DNA of 64,000 bases from contig CM037590.1 of assembly GCA_021018995.1 (NCBI GenBank), forward strand, positions 86,522,097-86,586,096, given 5' to 3'. The notes under the pieces are model-generated. The model worked only from the letters and a program-made list of their open reading frames with translations, was not told where the DNA came from and made no database searches. The position numbers were made by a program, and so were the translations under genes. Below are positions 47,860 through 60,461 of this stretch, in pieces. The DNA comes from Chloranthus sessilifolius (taxonomy: Eukaryota > Streptophyta > Magnoliopsida > Chloranthales > Chloranthaceae). The stretch's first letter is position 1. Each line of letters starts with the position of its first letter.

Positions 47860-48300
47860 GGAAATGGAAAATTGTAGGGTTTATAAGGCTGATCCCGTGC
47901 CTCGCACGACTGTCGCCAAGTACTCACGAGGTAGATTTCTCACGCACTTAACATCCAACCTCGGGAGGAGTGCTGTTGCAAAGAAGAATAGAGACTCGCG
48001 AGGAAAAATTTAGAGACTTTATGTGCCTCACGAGGTCACTTCGTGGAGCTCAAGTTGGGCTAAAGCGTTCGAAGCAGTTTTGCATCTCTCACGCAGCCTA
48101 GCTATAAACTTCGCGAGGAACATATATTGAGAGTATCCAGGCCTCGCGAGGTAATTAGAAATTCAAGCTTCAAAGTGTTATCACACAAGGCTCTCACGAG
48201 GAACAAAACTTCCCTCAGAACTCCGCGAGAAAACCCATTTATAGCTCGCGAGTGTGTAATTCCTGCCATTTAGCCTCACGAGAAAACAAAACCCACTTTT
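47860..48300 (-). promoter_or_regulatory. Candidate internal promoter of ORF3 in G
   Basis: At least ten CTCGCGAGG/CTCACGAGG words between 47890 and 48290, then TTATAAAC (minus strand, 47879-47886) about 360 bases before the ORF3 start. The words match those of the LTR of this element (41380-42060, 55990-56440). Array then TATA is also the order in the LTR. Confidence 0.6.
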
Positions 48301-48775
48301 TCTCTCTACTTGCACTCTGGTCTTTGCATGTACACTAGCATGCACCTATCCATTGTGTATCATCATTGGCTCCTTCAAGTAAAATCCATTTCATCATGCT
48401 AATTGTACACCCATTATCAACATTTGTTCATAAAAAATTTAGCATGCTAAAAAAAATGTTCAATTATATCAAATTCATGACATTGGTAATGACAGCTCCT
48501 TAACCATAAAGCAACAAAAACACATGCACCTCAACATCAGGTTCATGCACCTTAAATTCAGATGACCAATATGCACATACCAACTTCAACACACAACTCA
48601 AAACAGAATAAAACAAGCAAGAAAATCATCATAATAAAAATACTACATGATAGATTTGAAGCTAAACAAAACAAAACACACATTCAACACTTATGGTACA
48701 CATTTACAAAGCTGTGAATCACTGAGCAGTAGGAGGTTCATATAGGTGAATGGTCTGACGAGGCTCCACTGAATT
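48301..48775 (-). other. Spacer between integrase and ORF3 promoter candidate of G
   Basis: AT-rich, no recognisable domain or motif array. Confidence 0.6.
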
Positions 48776-50120
48776 TTATACACAAATTTTTAGCCTTTGC
48801 CCATTCACTTTCATGATTCTCCTAGACATAGGATCCAAGATCTCCATGGCACCAGATGGGGAGGCATAGATGACAGTGTAAGGTCCATCCCATCTAGATT
48901 TTAACTTCCCTAGAAAGAACTTTAATTTGGAGTTGAAAAGCCAAACCTTAGTACCAGCATTGAAGTCCTTCCTCATTAATTTCTTATCAAAGAATGCCTT
49001 GGATCTCTCCTTGTAAATTCTGGCATTTGCATAGGCTTCTAGTCTTAGCTCATCCAGCTCTGACATTTGCAATTTCCTGTGAAAACCAGTAATAGTTAAA
49101 TCAAAATTTAGTGTTTTGATAGTCCAATAGGCTCTATGTTCTAACTCTACTGGTAGGTGGCAGGCCTTGCCATAAACCAGCTTAAATGGGGACTTGCCAA
49201 TAGGGGTCTTATAGGCTGTCCTATAAGCCCACAAAGCATCATTCAGCTTTTGTGCCCAATCCTTTCTATCTGTCCTCACAGTCTTCTCCAAGATATGCTT
49301 AATCTCCCTATTAGAAATTTCTACTTGCCCACTGGTCTGTGGGTGGTAGGGAGTTGCAATTCTGTGTGTAACAGAATACCTTTTGAGTAGATTCTCAAAA
49401 ATTCAGTTACAGAAATGACTCCCCCCATCACTAATGATAGCGCTGGGGGTGCCAAATCTTGAGAAGATATTGTCCTTCAAAAATTTAAGGACAACTGTGT
49501 GGTCATTGGTCCTTGTGGCAATGGCTTCCACCCATTTGGACACATAGTCCACTCCACAAGTATGAAATTGAATCCCATAGAAAGAGGAAAGGGCCCCATA
49601 AAATCAATGCCCCAGATGTTAAAAAATTCTACCACAAGGATGGGCTGCAATGGCATTGAATCTTTCATGGAAATGCCTCCCAACCTTTGACATCTCTCAC
49701 AGGCTTTACAATGTATGTGTGCATCTCTGAATAAAGAAGGCCAATAAAAACCACATTGTAGCACTTTTGCTGCAGTCTTTTTACCACTAAAGTGACCTCC
49801 ACAGGCTTGCTCATGGCACATAGAAAGAATGTTGTCGAACTCAATTTCAGGCACACATCTCCTAACAACGTGGTCTACACAGTGCTTATAAAGGTATGAA
49901 TCCTCCCACAGAAAATGTTTGACTTGAGAGAAAAATAGGTCTTTGTCCATCTTAGACCAGTGAGGGGAAATCCTACCAATAGCAACAAAATTGATAATGT
50001 GTGCAAGCCAGGGCACACTAGACTGCATAGCAAATAACTGCTCATCAGGGAACAACTCATTGACAGGTTTTGCTACACATTTTTCTAAAATAAATCTAGA
50101 GAGGTGGTCAGCCACCACAT
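48776..50120 (-). pseudogene. Integrase of element G
   Basis: ACGGHFSGKKTAAKVLQCGF and CKACERCQRLGGIS give the zinc-binding end; FFNIWGIDFMGPFPLSMGF opens the core; [40 protein letters not shown] and [20 protein letters not shown] are strongly Athila-like. Broken. Confidence 0.85.
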
Positions 50121-50175
50121 TCTCAACTCCCTTTTCATCCTTGATCTTTAGATTAAACTCCTATAACAGGAGGAT

Positions 50176-51400
50176 TCATCTGATCAACCTTGGTTTGGCA
50201 TCCTTCTTAGCCAATAGATATTTCAGGGCTGAGTGATCAATAAAAACAATAATTTTAGGCTCCAACAAGTAGGGTCTAAACTTGTCCACAGCAAACACCA
50301 TAACAAGTAGCTCCTTCTCAGTGGTGGTGTAATTGAGTTGAGCTTCAACTAGTATTTTGCTGGCATAAGAAATCACTGCAGGCAGCTTATCTTTTCTTTG
50401 TCCTAAGACAGTACCTATGGCCAAGTCAATTGCATCACACATCAGTTCAAAATGGAGTGAGTAATCTGGGGCCTGGATTACAGGAGCAGTGGTAAGGCAC
50501 TTTTTAAAGACCTCAAAGGCCTCAAGGCACTCAGCAGAAAATTCAAATGGGACATCTTGACACAGCAGGTGGCATAATGGCTTTGCAATTTTGCTAAAGT
50601 CCTTAATGAACCTCCTGTAAAATCCAGTATGGCCTAAAAATAATTTGATTTGCTTGATAGTCCTGGGTGGGGGTAGGTGTGAAATCAAGTCCACTTTAGC
50701 CTTGTCAACCCCTATTCCTTTGTGAGAGACCACATGGCTTAATATAATTCCTTGTGTCACCATAAAGTGACTCTTTTCCCAGCTTAGGATCAAATTGGTC
50801 TCCTCACATCTTTATAAAATCAGGTCAAGGTGACTCAAGCATTTGCTAAATTTGTCCCTATAAACTGAGAAATCATCCATGAAGATTTTCAGAAACTTAT
50901 CAATCATATAAAAAAAAATTGTATACATGCACCTCTAAAATGTGGCTGGGGCATTGCACAGTCCAAAAGGCATCCTTCTGTAAGCAAAGGTGATAAAGGA
51001 ACATGTGAAAGTATTTTTTTCTTGATCTTGAGGATACACAGGGATTTGGTTATACCCTGAGTATCCATCAAGAAAGTTGTAAAATGCCTTCCCAGCCAGC
51101 TTATCTAGAATTTGGTTAATGAAGGGGAGAGAGAAATGGTCTTTCCTGATTTTGGAGTTGAGTTTTCTATAATCAATGCAAACTCTCCAGCTAGTGGTCT
51201 CTCTGGCTGGCATCAACTTCCCATAATCAGAAGCAACAACTATTATGTCTAACTTTTTAGGTACCACCTGGATGGGTGACACCCACTCTAAATCTGAAAT
51301 GGGGTAAATCACCCCTGCATCCAATAATTTTACTATCTCCTTGAGGACCGCCTCTTGCATGTGAGGATTAAGTTTCCTCTACATCTCCCATGAAGGTTTT
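50176..51400 (-). pseudogene. Reverse transcriptase and RNase H of element G
   Basis: RT landmarks: VKLLDAGVIYPISDLEWVSP, WRVCIDYRKLNSKIRKDHFS, FYNFLDGYSGYNQIPVYPQD, RRMPFGLCNAPATF, and the connection LFLGHTGFYRRFIKDFSKIA. RNase H: LMCDAIDLAIGTVLGQRKDK, NYTTTEKELLVMVFAVDKFR, VFIDHSALKYLLAKKDAKPR. Broken. Confidence 0.85.
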
Positions 51401-52570
51401 GCACCCTCTTCCAAGTGAATTTTGTGCATGCAAACTGAGGCATCAATGCCTCCAAGATCAGCTATTGTCCACCCCATTACCTTTTTATGCTTCTTGAGAA
51501 TACTCAATAATTTCTCCTCTTACTCACTAGTGAGAGAGGAAGAGATAATCACTGGGAGCTTATTGTTTCACCCTAATAAGGTATATTTTAATGTGTCTGG
51601 GAGCTATATCAGCTCCAGCTTAGGGGGACTTTCAGTGGAAGGCAACAAAGGTGCCTTAGTGGTTTGAGGAAGGGACAGTAATGTATGTTTCCAGCTGGAA
51701 TGCTACACTGGGCTCACAGAAGACTCTATTTTGGTGTTGTCTTCTGTCATGAGAGTTTGGGCCTCCTCAACCCAATTCCAAATATCTTCCAGATCCTCAA
51801 TCACATTATCCCAATCCAGCAGATTGAACAATTCTTCTTCTAGAAGGCCGTCTAGTACATCAATTGCACAGCAGTCCTTAGTGTCCATCTGAGGCTGCCT
51901 TGTAGCATTCTACATATTTAATTAGGCATTCATATTCCCAAAGGTCACCTCCATCACCCCTGACCTGCATTGAACGCAAGCATTTGTAGTGGCCAAGAAT
52001 GGTCTGCCAAGGATGACAAGAATTGGGGTTTTACTTGTGCAAGGGTCCATGTCCAAAACAAGGAAATCAGCAGGATAGTAGAACTTGTCCACCCCCACCA
52101 AAACATCATCCACCACACCCACAGGTCTCCTCTAAGACCTATCAGCCAGTTGGAGCACAACTGATGTGGATTTCATCTCCCCCAAACCTAGCTCCTCATA
52201 CACAGAATATGGGAGCAGGATCACATTGGCCCATAAGTCCAAGAGGGCTTTATCAATGGTATGGTTTCCAATTATGCAGGGGATGGTAGGTACCCTTGGG
52301 TCCTGTAATTTCTCAGGTATGGCAATGGACAGAACTGACTCAACATGTTCAACAGTAAAATCCTTTTTGGATAACTACACCCTTGCTTTTCTTTTCTGTG
52401 TGCAAAGGTTCTTCAAGAATTTAGCATATGCAGGGACCGGTTTTATAGCATCAAGCAAGGGCAAATTAATCTTGACCTGCTTGAAGGTCTCTATCATTTC
52501 CTCTATCTGAGCATTCCCCTTATCAAAAGGAGATGGGCAATCTAATGCATGATGAAATAGCAACTATAGG
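51401..52570 (-). pseudogene. Protease and linker of element G
   Basis: GVDKFYYPADFLVLDMDPC and VILGRPFLATTNACVQCRSG are the characteristic second half of Athila protease. 51703-51888 codes an acidic linker (LLEEELFNLLDWDNVIEDLE) to RT. Broken. Confidence 0.75.
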
Positions 52571-52619
52571 ACTGTTGCTGCCACAGCTGAATGGCCAACA
52601 ACATCATGGTCAAATTTAT

Positions 52620-54245
52620 ATTTTTTCTTTTTTCTTTATTTATTGTTTGCTATTCGGGCTCAACATCAGCCCCTTTATTTTTCCCTTGCTGATCCACAGC
52701 AGGGGATGAATTCTTTGACACTTCACCACTCACATTTCTATCATTTTCACTCTCCATGACCTCCTCAGTTGCCCTGCCCACTAAATTATCAACCACCCTG
52801 CCACTCCTCAGGGTAGTGATTGCATTAGCCTCCTCATGGGCAGAGGATGCTTCTCCAATCATGAACTGCCCTTTTAGATTGGCCAATGGTTAACTAGGCA
52901 ATTTGCCTTCCTCTCTCTTATTCAAAGCATTATAGATTTGATCTAGCTGATCCTCTATTTTTTAAGGCTTTGCCTATGAGAGTTCACAGTTTGGATCAAG
53001 TTCCACAAATTCTACATAGATGCCAATATTTTCTCTTCAAAGGAAGAGGATCTAGGCTATTATGGGGCCAAGACCAACTGATTGGGATGTGTGGCAGATA
53101 ACAGAAAATTTTGTCTTGGTGGATAACCTTGGTTAAATTGGTGTTGAAGTCTGTATAGAGCGGCCAACTACTGCTGCTGGTATTGAGGGTATGTATCTTG
53201 TCTCTACCTCAAATTTGGGTGGTTTCTCCATGTGTACCTAGCAGGTTGCTGACCATATGCTTGGGCAGCATTGTCATGCTCCATAACTAAATCGGGGAAT
53301 TGGTTGACTAATGGACAATCTTGGAATAAATGTGTGGGAGATTGGCATATCAGACATGCCTCTTCCACTTGTGCAACCATCCGAGGCTGCATCACATTCA
53401 TCAATTTGTCAAACTTAAAACTCAGATTGTCCACCTTCCTTTCCAAATCATTTTGGACCTTAACTTCATACATTCCACCTCTAGGGGCAGACTCTTTCAC
53501 CAATTTAGTAGGAATCTAACTGTCATTGCGAGACAGTGACTCCTGCTGCATGGAATTTTCTCCTATGATGTCAAACAACACCCAAGCCTCATCAGCTGTC
53601 TTATGGAGGTAACTACCACCACATGAGGCATTCACCATATCCCTACTCTTGGGATTAATTTCTTCGTAAAAGACTTGCACCAGTTGCCACTGTGGAATTT
53701 GATGGTGGGGGCATTGTTTTAATATCTGTTGAAATCTCTCTCATGCCTCATAAAAATTCTCAGTTGAGAACTTAGTAAATGACAAAATGTTTGTCCTCAT
53801 CTGGCTGATTTTATTCATGGGAAAGAATTTAATCAGAAATTGGCTTTGGAGGTACTCCATGTCTGAATGCTATTGGCTGGAAGCTTAGAGAGCCAGGTGT
53901 TGGCTTTGTCCTTCAGGGAAAAAGGAAAAAGCCTTAGTTTGGTGACTTTAGGTCCCAAGCCAGCAATATTGAAAGTGGTACGAAGTGCCAAAAATTGGTC
54001 AATGTGCTTGCAAGGATCTTCCTTACTGAGCCCATGGAAAGATAGCAACATGTTAATGGTGGAGGACTCAATTTCATAATTTCCCTCAATTGAAGGGAAT
54101 TGTATGCAAAAGGGAGATGTGTAATCCCCAGGTGCATTATATTCCTTCAGGGTTCTTTGCCTCTCAGCCATGACAACTAGCTCAGTTTCAACAGTAGGGC
54201 CTTTGGTAGTGTTTCTTGGTCTAAGGACCCTTTCAACCTCAGAAT
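52620..54245 (-). pseudogene. gag of element G
   Basis: RTLKEYNAPGDYTSPFCIQF start, capsid core LSFHGLSKEDPCKHIDQFLA and RLFPFSLKDKANTWLSKLPA, knuckle CLICQSPTHLFQDCP, then a region with ANAITTLRSGRVVDN that leads to protease in Athila. Closely parallel to the gag of B. Broken. Confidence 0.85.
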
Positions 54246-54604
54246 TTGAAGTTCCAACTCACAGTTAAGGGACCTTCTTCCAAGCATATACACACAAACT
54301 TAGCAGGTAAACAAAATGCTCACAGCACATAAAAATTTTTCAAACCAAATTAACAACTAAACAAATTTACAACTAAACTAATGATAGAGAATTCAACATT
54401 AAGGGATTGAGTTTTAGGGTAAAAGAAGTGCAAACAGAGCTTGCTAAACTCTAGTTGTAGCTCTAGCTTTTCCCTACTATTGCTGTCCAATTCTGCAAAA
54501 TTCTATAAAAATCAGTAGTACTTTTTATTCTATTTAAAGCACAGCTACAAAGAATTTTCTATACTAAAATATAGTACAACTCAGGTCTACTAAAAAGATC
54601 AATA

Positions 54605-54622
54605 TCCCCGACAGCAGCGCCA
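54605..54622 (-). other. Primer binding site of G (tRNA-Asp type)
   Basis: Minus strand TGGCGCTGCTGTCGGGGA. It lies 38 bases from the LTR edge defined by the target duplication, whereas B and C have six. Confidence 0.8.
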
Positions 54623-54660
54623 AAAACTTATTGATTTGTGTATCAGGTGTTTATTTAAAG

Positions 54661-56806
54661 TGATATGAGATGGTAAAAATCATAATACAAAGTGGAGTGA
54701 AATGACTATGAAAACAGGAACCTAAAGTACACACAACCTGCAAGATACAGGGCTATTGTAGCAAGTTTTAAGTAAGAGTTTGTCCCACAGAGATAATGAT
54801 CTAGAACCCAAAATGGGCTATAATAGTAGGCCTCCAGATCTGACTACAGTTCTGACAATCCTAAAGAAAGGGAGTTGGGTGTCACAACTATACTAAATTA
54901 ATACTAAAAGAAGAGAAATAAAATACAATCCTATCCTAAAGAAATGGTTATGAAGAAGGTGGAAATGATCTATATTAAAATAAAGATAAAAGGATGAGAA
55001 GGAAGCAATTAAGCTAAAGTCAATTCAGTTATGTAACTCAGATTTAAGGCTGTCTCTGCAGCAAATCCTTCCAATGGCTACAAGCACATCTGCAAGGAAG
55101 AAGTATCCAACTCAACCCATGCCATTTAGACTGCTCTTAAGGCTATAACCTGTCCACTTAAATGGTCATAGACTATCCAATAGAGTTTGTCAAATCCCAT
55201 TGATCAAATCAGAAAACCTACCTAATCAAAAGGAGTGGACTAATCTTAAGGCTATAATCTGTCCACTTAAATGGTCATAGACTATCCAATAGATTTCCTC
55301 CAACCAAGGAATTAAATCAGGCCATGAATACCATACAGACATTATGTTTACAAGACTATAAGCACATGAATCCATAGGAGCAAACAGACTTTGAAAACCA
55401 GGTGGAAACCACAAGGTATCTCAGACTAAATGAGGGCTTAGATTTCGCTGGTCATTGCTATAAAAGGCGTGCAATGACTCAACTCACAAGTCTACAATCA
55501 CTACAGAGAAATCAGATCTAACATCTGATATTGGTCAAGTAAAATAGAGGGGAGCTAGGCTCTGCACAATCTCTCACTAGGCTACAAGCTCAAGTGCAGA
55601 GAAAAAGAATCCATCTCAGATTTGTGACCAAGACCTGCCCTAGGGCTATTGTCTGTCCACTCAAATGGTCACAGGCTATCCACAAAGGCTGCCTTACCCA
55701 CAAATAATGAGATAGAATATGTAAACTACTGCAACCACCATGGTCCCAGGGCTATAAGCTCAAGCTTCCATGGGCCTTTCAATCAGCTCAAATCCTAAAT
55801 GCATCCTATAGCATGAACAAAACTACGGGAAAATAGAAACATAAGAGATTGAATGAACATTTAAAATATAAATTCCATTGATCAAAATTACCTATAATGC
55901 AATTTCTCAAGGCAGTAGCCTTGTGCACAACAGCTCTTCACAAAATCCCAATGTTCACAAGACCCATTACAAAACTACTTTGCACTGCAATACTGTCACG
56001 AGGATTAGTTACATTGCTTGGCTTGATCACACTGTAAGGCTTCAGAAGTTCCTCTCGCGAGGGTGTCATGAGGATGCCTTTAACTCTCGCTGAATTTCTT
56101 TTCACATGATTACGCAGCTCGCTTGGTACTGGGTTAAACTTCTAGGCACCCGAGAGCTGGGGGAGATAGTTTATGGGCGTCTCTCTCCTCTAAAGCCACG
56201 CGAGAACTTTGAAAGGTTGCTGCGGCTGTTTGTGTAAATTGGTCTCGCAAGGTAGTGCGCGACTGCTTTAAAAGTTGATCCTCGCGAGAGCTTCACGAGC
56301 TGTATTTCTGAAGGCTTATTCCGTGACTACTTCGCGAGTTCCTTAGGCATTGATTTTAGCTGAATTGCATGACTACTGCATGAGTTCCCTTGTGCTGCAT
56401 ATCTTAGCTACGCGAGGAAGCTTTGCTAGTAAATTGAACAGCGCGAGGCAGCACCTCAACTGTGCGAGATAAGTTATTTGTTCCTTTGCTGCTATGCACG
56501 TGCTTCTGTTGTAGCTTCCTCCACTGTCATCTATACTTTTTTCATCTGTTAGACTTCCTTGGTCTATCATGGCATGCAAAATAGTCACTATGGTGTGTAC
56601 CACCATGGTGCTCCATCAATCTCTGGCTCAGCTGTCATCCTTGCCTTGAATTCTCTCTTCTTGGCACCAAAGACATGGACTTTGTGTTAAGCTGTACAAG
56701 TTATTACTAATCTATAAAACAAGCTAAACAAGAGTTATTAGTCAGCTTTAAGGTCCAGCAAAGGCTAGGTTAAGAGGTGAAAAGTGATACTTTTCAGTGA
56801 ATAACA
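54661..56806 (-). repeat. 5' LTR of element G
   Basis: Partner of 39819-42408. CTCGCGAGG array about 55990-56440; hairpins at 55145-55176, 55254-55285 and 55648-55679. Ends ATAACA followed by GATAT, where the F LTR resumes. Confidence 0.9.
55145..55679 (-). other. Three 32-nt leader hairpins in G 5' LTR
   Basis: At 55145-55176, 55254-55285 and 55648-55679, matching in order and spacing those of the partner LTR; all 32 nt long. Confidence 0.7.
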
Positions 56807-58286
56807 GATATGCATGTATAGACTAATTTCAGCTCGATGAATGATTAAGTATTAATATGATAGACCAATTTAGATGTATAATCATGATAGAAGATATCAG
56901 TTTTGATGTGTGTTTTTGCATGACTATGCTCATGTAAATTTTGAGGTATGATAATAATAAAATCAGATTTGACATATGATTTTGTCTGAATAAGCTCTAT
57001 TCAGTTTCGATGAATAGTCATGTATAATGATGATACGTTCAGATTTGACATATGATTAATGTATGAACATGCTAGTTCGATGAATACTTAGGTATGATCA
57101 TGTTGGTGCAGTTTAGATGCATGCTTATGAATGATGATGCTAGTTGCAGTTAGATGCATGCTTATGAATGATGATGCTAGTTGCAGTTAGATGTATGGAT
57201 ATGTATGGTTATGTACAAGCATGCGAGTTCAGTTTATGTTAAATTCAGTTTTGATATATGATTATATGATATCTGTTCATGATGTTCTCACATAGCTGAT
57301 ACCATGCATTGGTCATTTCCTGTTATCCTTGATGTCATGTACACGTTTCTGCTTCATTGTGAGCCAAGTGATCCCGCTAACTTGGGAGCTTGACTGTGTA
57401 ATTCTTGAACACAAGTGATCCCGCTAACTCGAGTGCTTGATTGTCTCAGGCTAAGTGATCCCGCTAACTCGGGAGCTTAATTCTTTTGTTTCTTATATAT
57501 GTATGTTTCACGTCTAATAGCTTGTTTAAGCTAAACCTGTTTCAGTATGATTCCTAATATTTGTTCCAACATGATTTCTTGTCAGTATGATTCCTAGTAT
57601 TTGTTTCAGCATGAATATGTCAGCATGATAAATGATTCACATGATGAATTACTTGTCTATGCTATATATTGCTAGAATAGATACAAGATAAGATATAATG
57701 TGCTTAGTGAATTGGCATTCTAACATATAAGTTAGCACTGTAAATTTCCCTGTTGAGCTTCGATGATAGCTCATCCTATGACTTCATGTCTTAGCTATAG
57801 ATATTGACCCTGAGCACGAGGGTGATCCCACGTGTCAGCCAGAGGAGGAGGAGGAAGAAGAGGAGGATGAGGAGGAAGAATTTGCTAAGAAATTCTTTCC
57901 TAAATAGGACGGAGAGAGAATGCTGGAGAGAGTGAGATTTATTTTAAAAACTTGTATAAATTAGCAGTATTATGATTTTCAGATATTTTGTACTTCATGT
58001 ATAGGTTTTCTTTCCATTGTTTAGATGACAGGTGGCCGTCATCGGTGGAAAGCTATACATTGCATCAGTTAGTTTTTGTTTTATAGTCCTTTGTTAGTTT
58101 ACTGTTTTTAATAGATGAGTAAATATCAGTTTTTGGCATATTATTTCATGTCAGAGTTATTATATTGCTTCCACAAATGTAATACTTTGTACACGATATG
58201 ATGCACTTGTATGACAGGATCATGTTAGGTGATCCGACAATGCGACTTTTCCTATATATGATAAGGAGAAAAGTCGGGCCGTCACA
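56807..58286 (+). repeat. 3' LTR of F, right segment
   Basis: Resumes the F LTR after G and ends GGGCCGTCACA. It has three copies of the CCCGCTAACTCG unit (57363-57485) where the 5' LTR has two, and a GAGGAGGAAGAAGAGG tract at about 57840-57885. Confidence 0.85.
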
Positions 58287-59937
58287 GAAATGATACACCT
58301 TCCATTTTTATTTTGAGTGACAACCCTGGTGAGACTTGGGTCTTAAATTAAGTTTGTTAGGGGCATTATCTAAATAAAATTCTCAAATTAATGGTGAGTT
58401 GTGCACTAATTTCCACACACAACATCCTTTATATGAGCTGATTGGTTGTGGAGGAAGTTAAACTTGATTTCAGTGTTAAAATATTGTTTTACTATTGTGA
58501 CTCCTCTAAAAAATTTAAAGAATAAGGTGTGGAATGAGTTTTATTTGGTTGAACTCTGTTTTAACATGTTACACTGACATTAACTATTTTATTGAGAAAT
58601 TTGTGGGTACCTTCATTGAAAACCCTCAGGAGACTTTACTCCTGCACTAGAGATCACCTAGGGGTTGAAAAGGCTTGGTGCATATGCTAAATGCATCCGC
58701 GCTCCCTACGAAAGTGGCATTTAAGTATTATAGAATAATGGCTTAATTTTCACTTTGCTTGAGGACTAGCAAAGATTAAGTTTGGGGGTGTCTTAGTCAC
58801 TGGTTTTTATCACTTTCTGCCTCTTAAACCTAGCTTTTGCTAGGACTTAGAGTGATTAATAATTGCTTTTAAGTGTTGTTTTACAACTAGGAATAAATTG
58901 CATTCATAGTGCAAAAATCCATTAATAAGTGCCAAGAAGAGGAGATTAGAATCATCCAATAGTGTTGAGACAGGTGTGGCCCATGGCCTGAAAGATAGCT
59001 GCTGCTATTGGAATATATGGCAAAACAAAGCTGCCCAAGACTCAGCACCTTCAGCTCCAAATTGTCAAAGAAACCATCTTCAGCTCTGGGCACATTGGAA
59101 CATAACACAGCAGCACATTCAGTTGTGTGCATATACACTAGCACATTAATGAAGAGCAGCATCAGCAGCACACTAGAACAACCATGTGCAGCTGTACATA
59201 TAAACAACTGTTAAACTAAATTAAAGCTACAACAGTGTGGAGTAGAATAGCTTTAGCAATGTGGACTTGAGGTTCAGCAATATATGGAAGTGGTGCACTT
59301 CCCAACCTATCAAACGCAAGAGAGCAAAGTCCAACCTATCGAGTGTTGAAGCTGAAACTGGGTACCTGTCGATTAGTGTTGAAGCAGAAGTGTGCACTGT
59401 TCAAGCAGTGCTGAAGCTGAAAGCCAACCTATAAGTGCTTCAATGCTGAAGCTGAGAACCTATCGATTGGTGCTGAAGATGAAGTGAACTAGTCGAGCAG
59501 TGTTGAAGCTAAACTGGGCACTTGTCGAGCAGTACTCATCCAAGCATTCAACCTATCGAATGGTGTTGAAGCCCATTCAGCCAACCTATCGAATAGAACA
59601 CTGCTGATGCTGCTGTTTTGAAGACCTGCTTCAGTACCTGTCGAATAGTGGTCTTCAACTGGTCGAATGGATGGCTGAAGCACTCTTCATCTTCTCAAAG
59701 TGAATCAAAGTTCTTCAATGTGCTCCAGCTCGGGCCCATTGGGTTCTAACTGATTTCATACATTATTAATGGACATTTGAGGGGCAGCTTTGGGATTTTC
59801 AACAAGGCACATAGGATAGCAGTCCACATGAGAAATATTTCATAACTAAATGGAATATTCTTGGGCTGAAATCAAGTAATTGTAGTTGAGGATAACTGTA
59901 AATATTCTTCTTTCACCTGATTGGCCAAAACACTAAT

Positions 59938-60028
59938 CACATGGATTTGAATATGCTGAAATAAAATCCTCCTCTCTGATTGGTCAACAAAAAATAAAGC
60001 ACAGGGATGGCTGCATATGTATAAATAC
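59938..60028 (+). promoter_or_regulatory. Core promoter of H LTR
   Basis: Two GATTGG boxes and GTATAAATAC, after the CG-word array and about 440 bases before the first leader hairpin. Confidence 0.65.
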
Positions 60029-60461
60029 CAAATTGATTTTTGTGGTTTAGCAACAAGGAAGCTAGGAAATTCTCAGCCTCCCTTAGCTCAAATTAGGTTT
60101 AGTTTTAGGTGTTCTTTTCCCTCTTTTTTTCCCTCTTTTCTCTCCCTAATACAGCTTGTTGGATAAGTTCTTGGTAGCAGCTGAGATTATTCTAATTTAT
60201 AAATGTGTGATGTAATTACATTGTGAGGAGTTCAGAATTTCAGAGACTGCTGCCTCGAGGGAAATCATTGTAAGTTTTGTTAATTCAATGAGAAACTGTT
60301 GTGAATGTTTAGTTAGATATGTAAATTTTCTACTCAAATGCTTTAGATGTTTATAGATCTGATGCACCTATGGATGCCTATGCTTGTAGCTTTGCATCCA
60401 TAGTGGCAACAGTAATGTTCTTGGTCTAATTTTAACCTTTTGGCTGGCACACATCTATGGG

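Larger units (their letters stand above)
39819..56806 (-). mobile_element. Element G: Athila-like element, nearly complete, inside F LTR
   Basis: Minus strand: 5' LTR (54661-56806), tRNA-Asp primer site, gag, protease, RT/RNase H, integrase, internal promoter candidate, ORF3, 3' noncoding stretch, polypurine tract, 3' LTR (39819-42408). Target duplication GATAC/GATAT (39814-39818 and 56807-56811) in the 3' LTR of F. The two LTRs differ by about 5 percent in the first 270 bases and also in length (2.6 against 2.1 kb). About ten breaks in coding. It is the latest insertion in the right half and the reference for the other Athila-like pieces. Confidence 0.9.
28871..58286 (+). mobile_element. Element F: Tekay/Del-type chromovirus with an extra ORF, split by G
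   Basis: Plus strand: partial 5' LTR (28871-30649), initiator tRNA-Met primer site, gag, protease, RT, RNase H, integrase, chromodomain, an extra ORF, polypurine tract, 3' LTR (38098-39818 and 56807-58286). G (39819-56806) sits inside the 3' LTR. The right flank is 3' noncoding DNA of H. No matching target duplication is seen because the left end abuts E part-way into the LTR. Ten or more breaks in coding; LTR halves differ by roughly 4 percent by eye over the first 250 shared bases. Confidence 0.85.
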
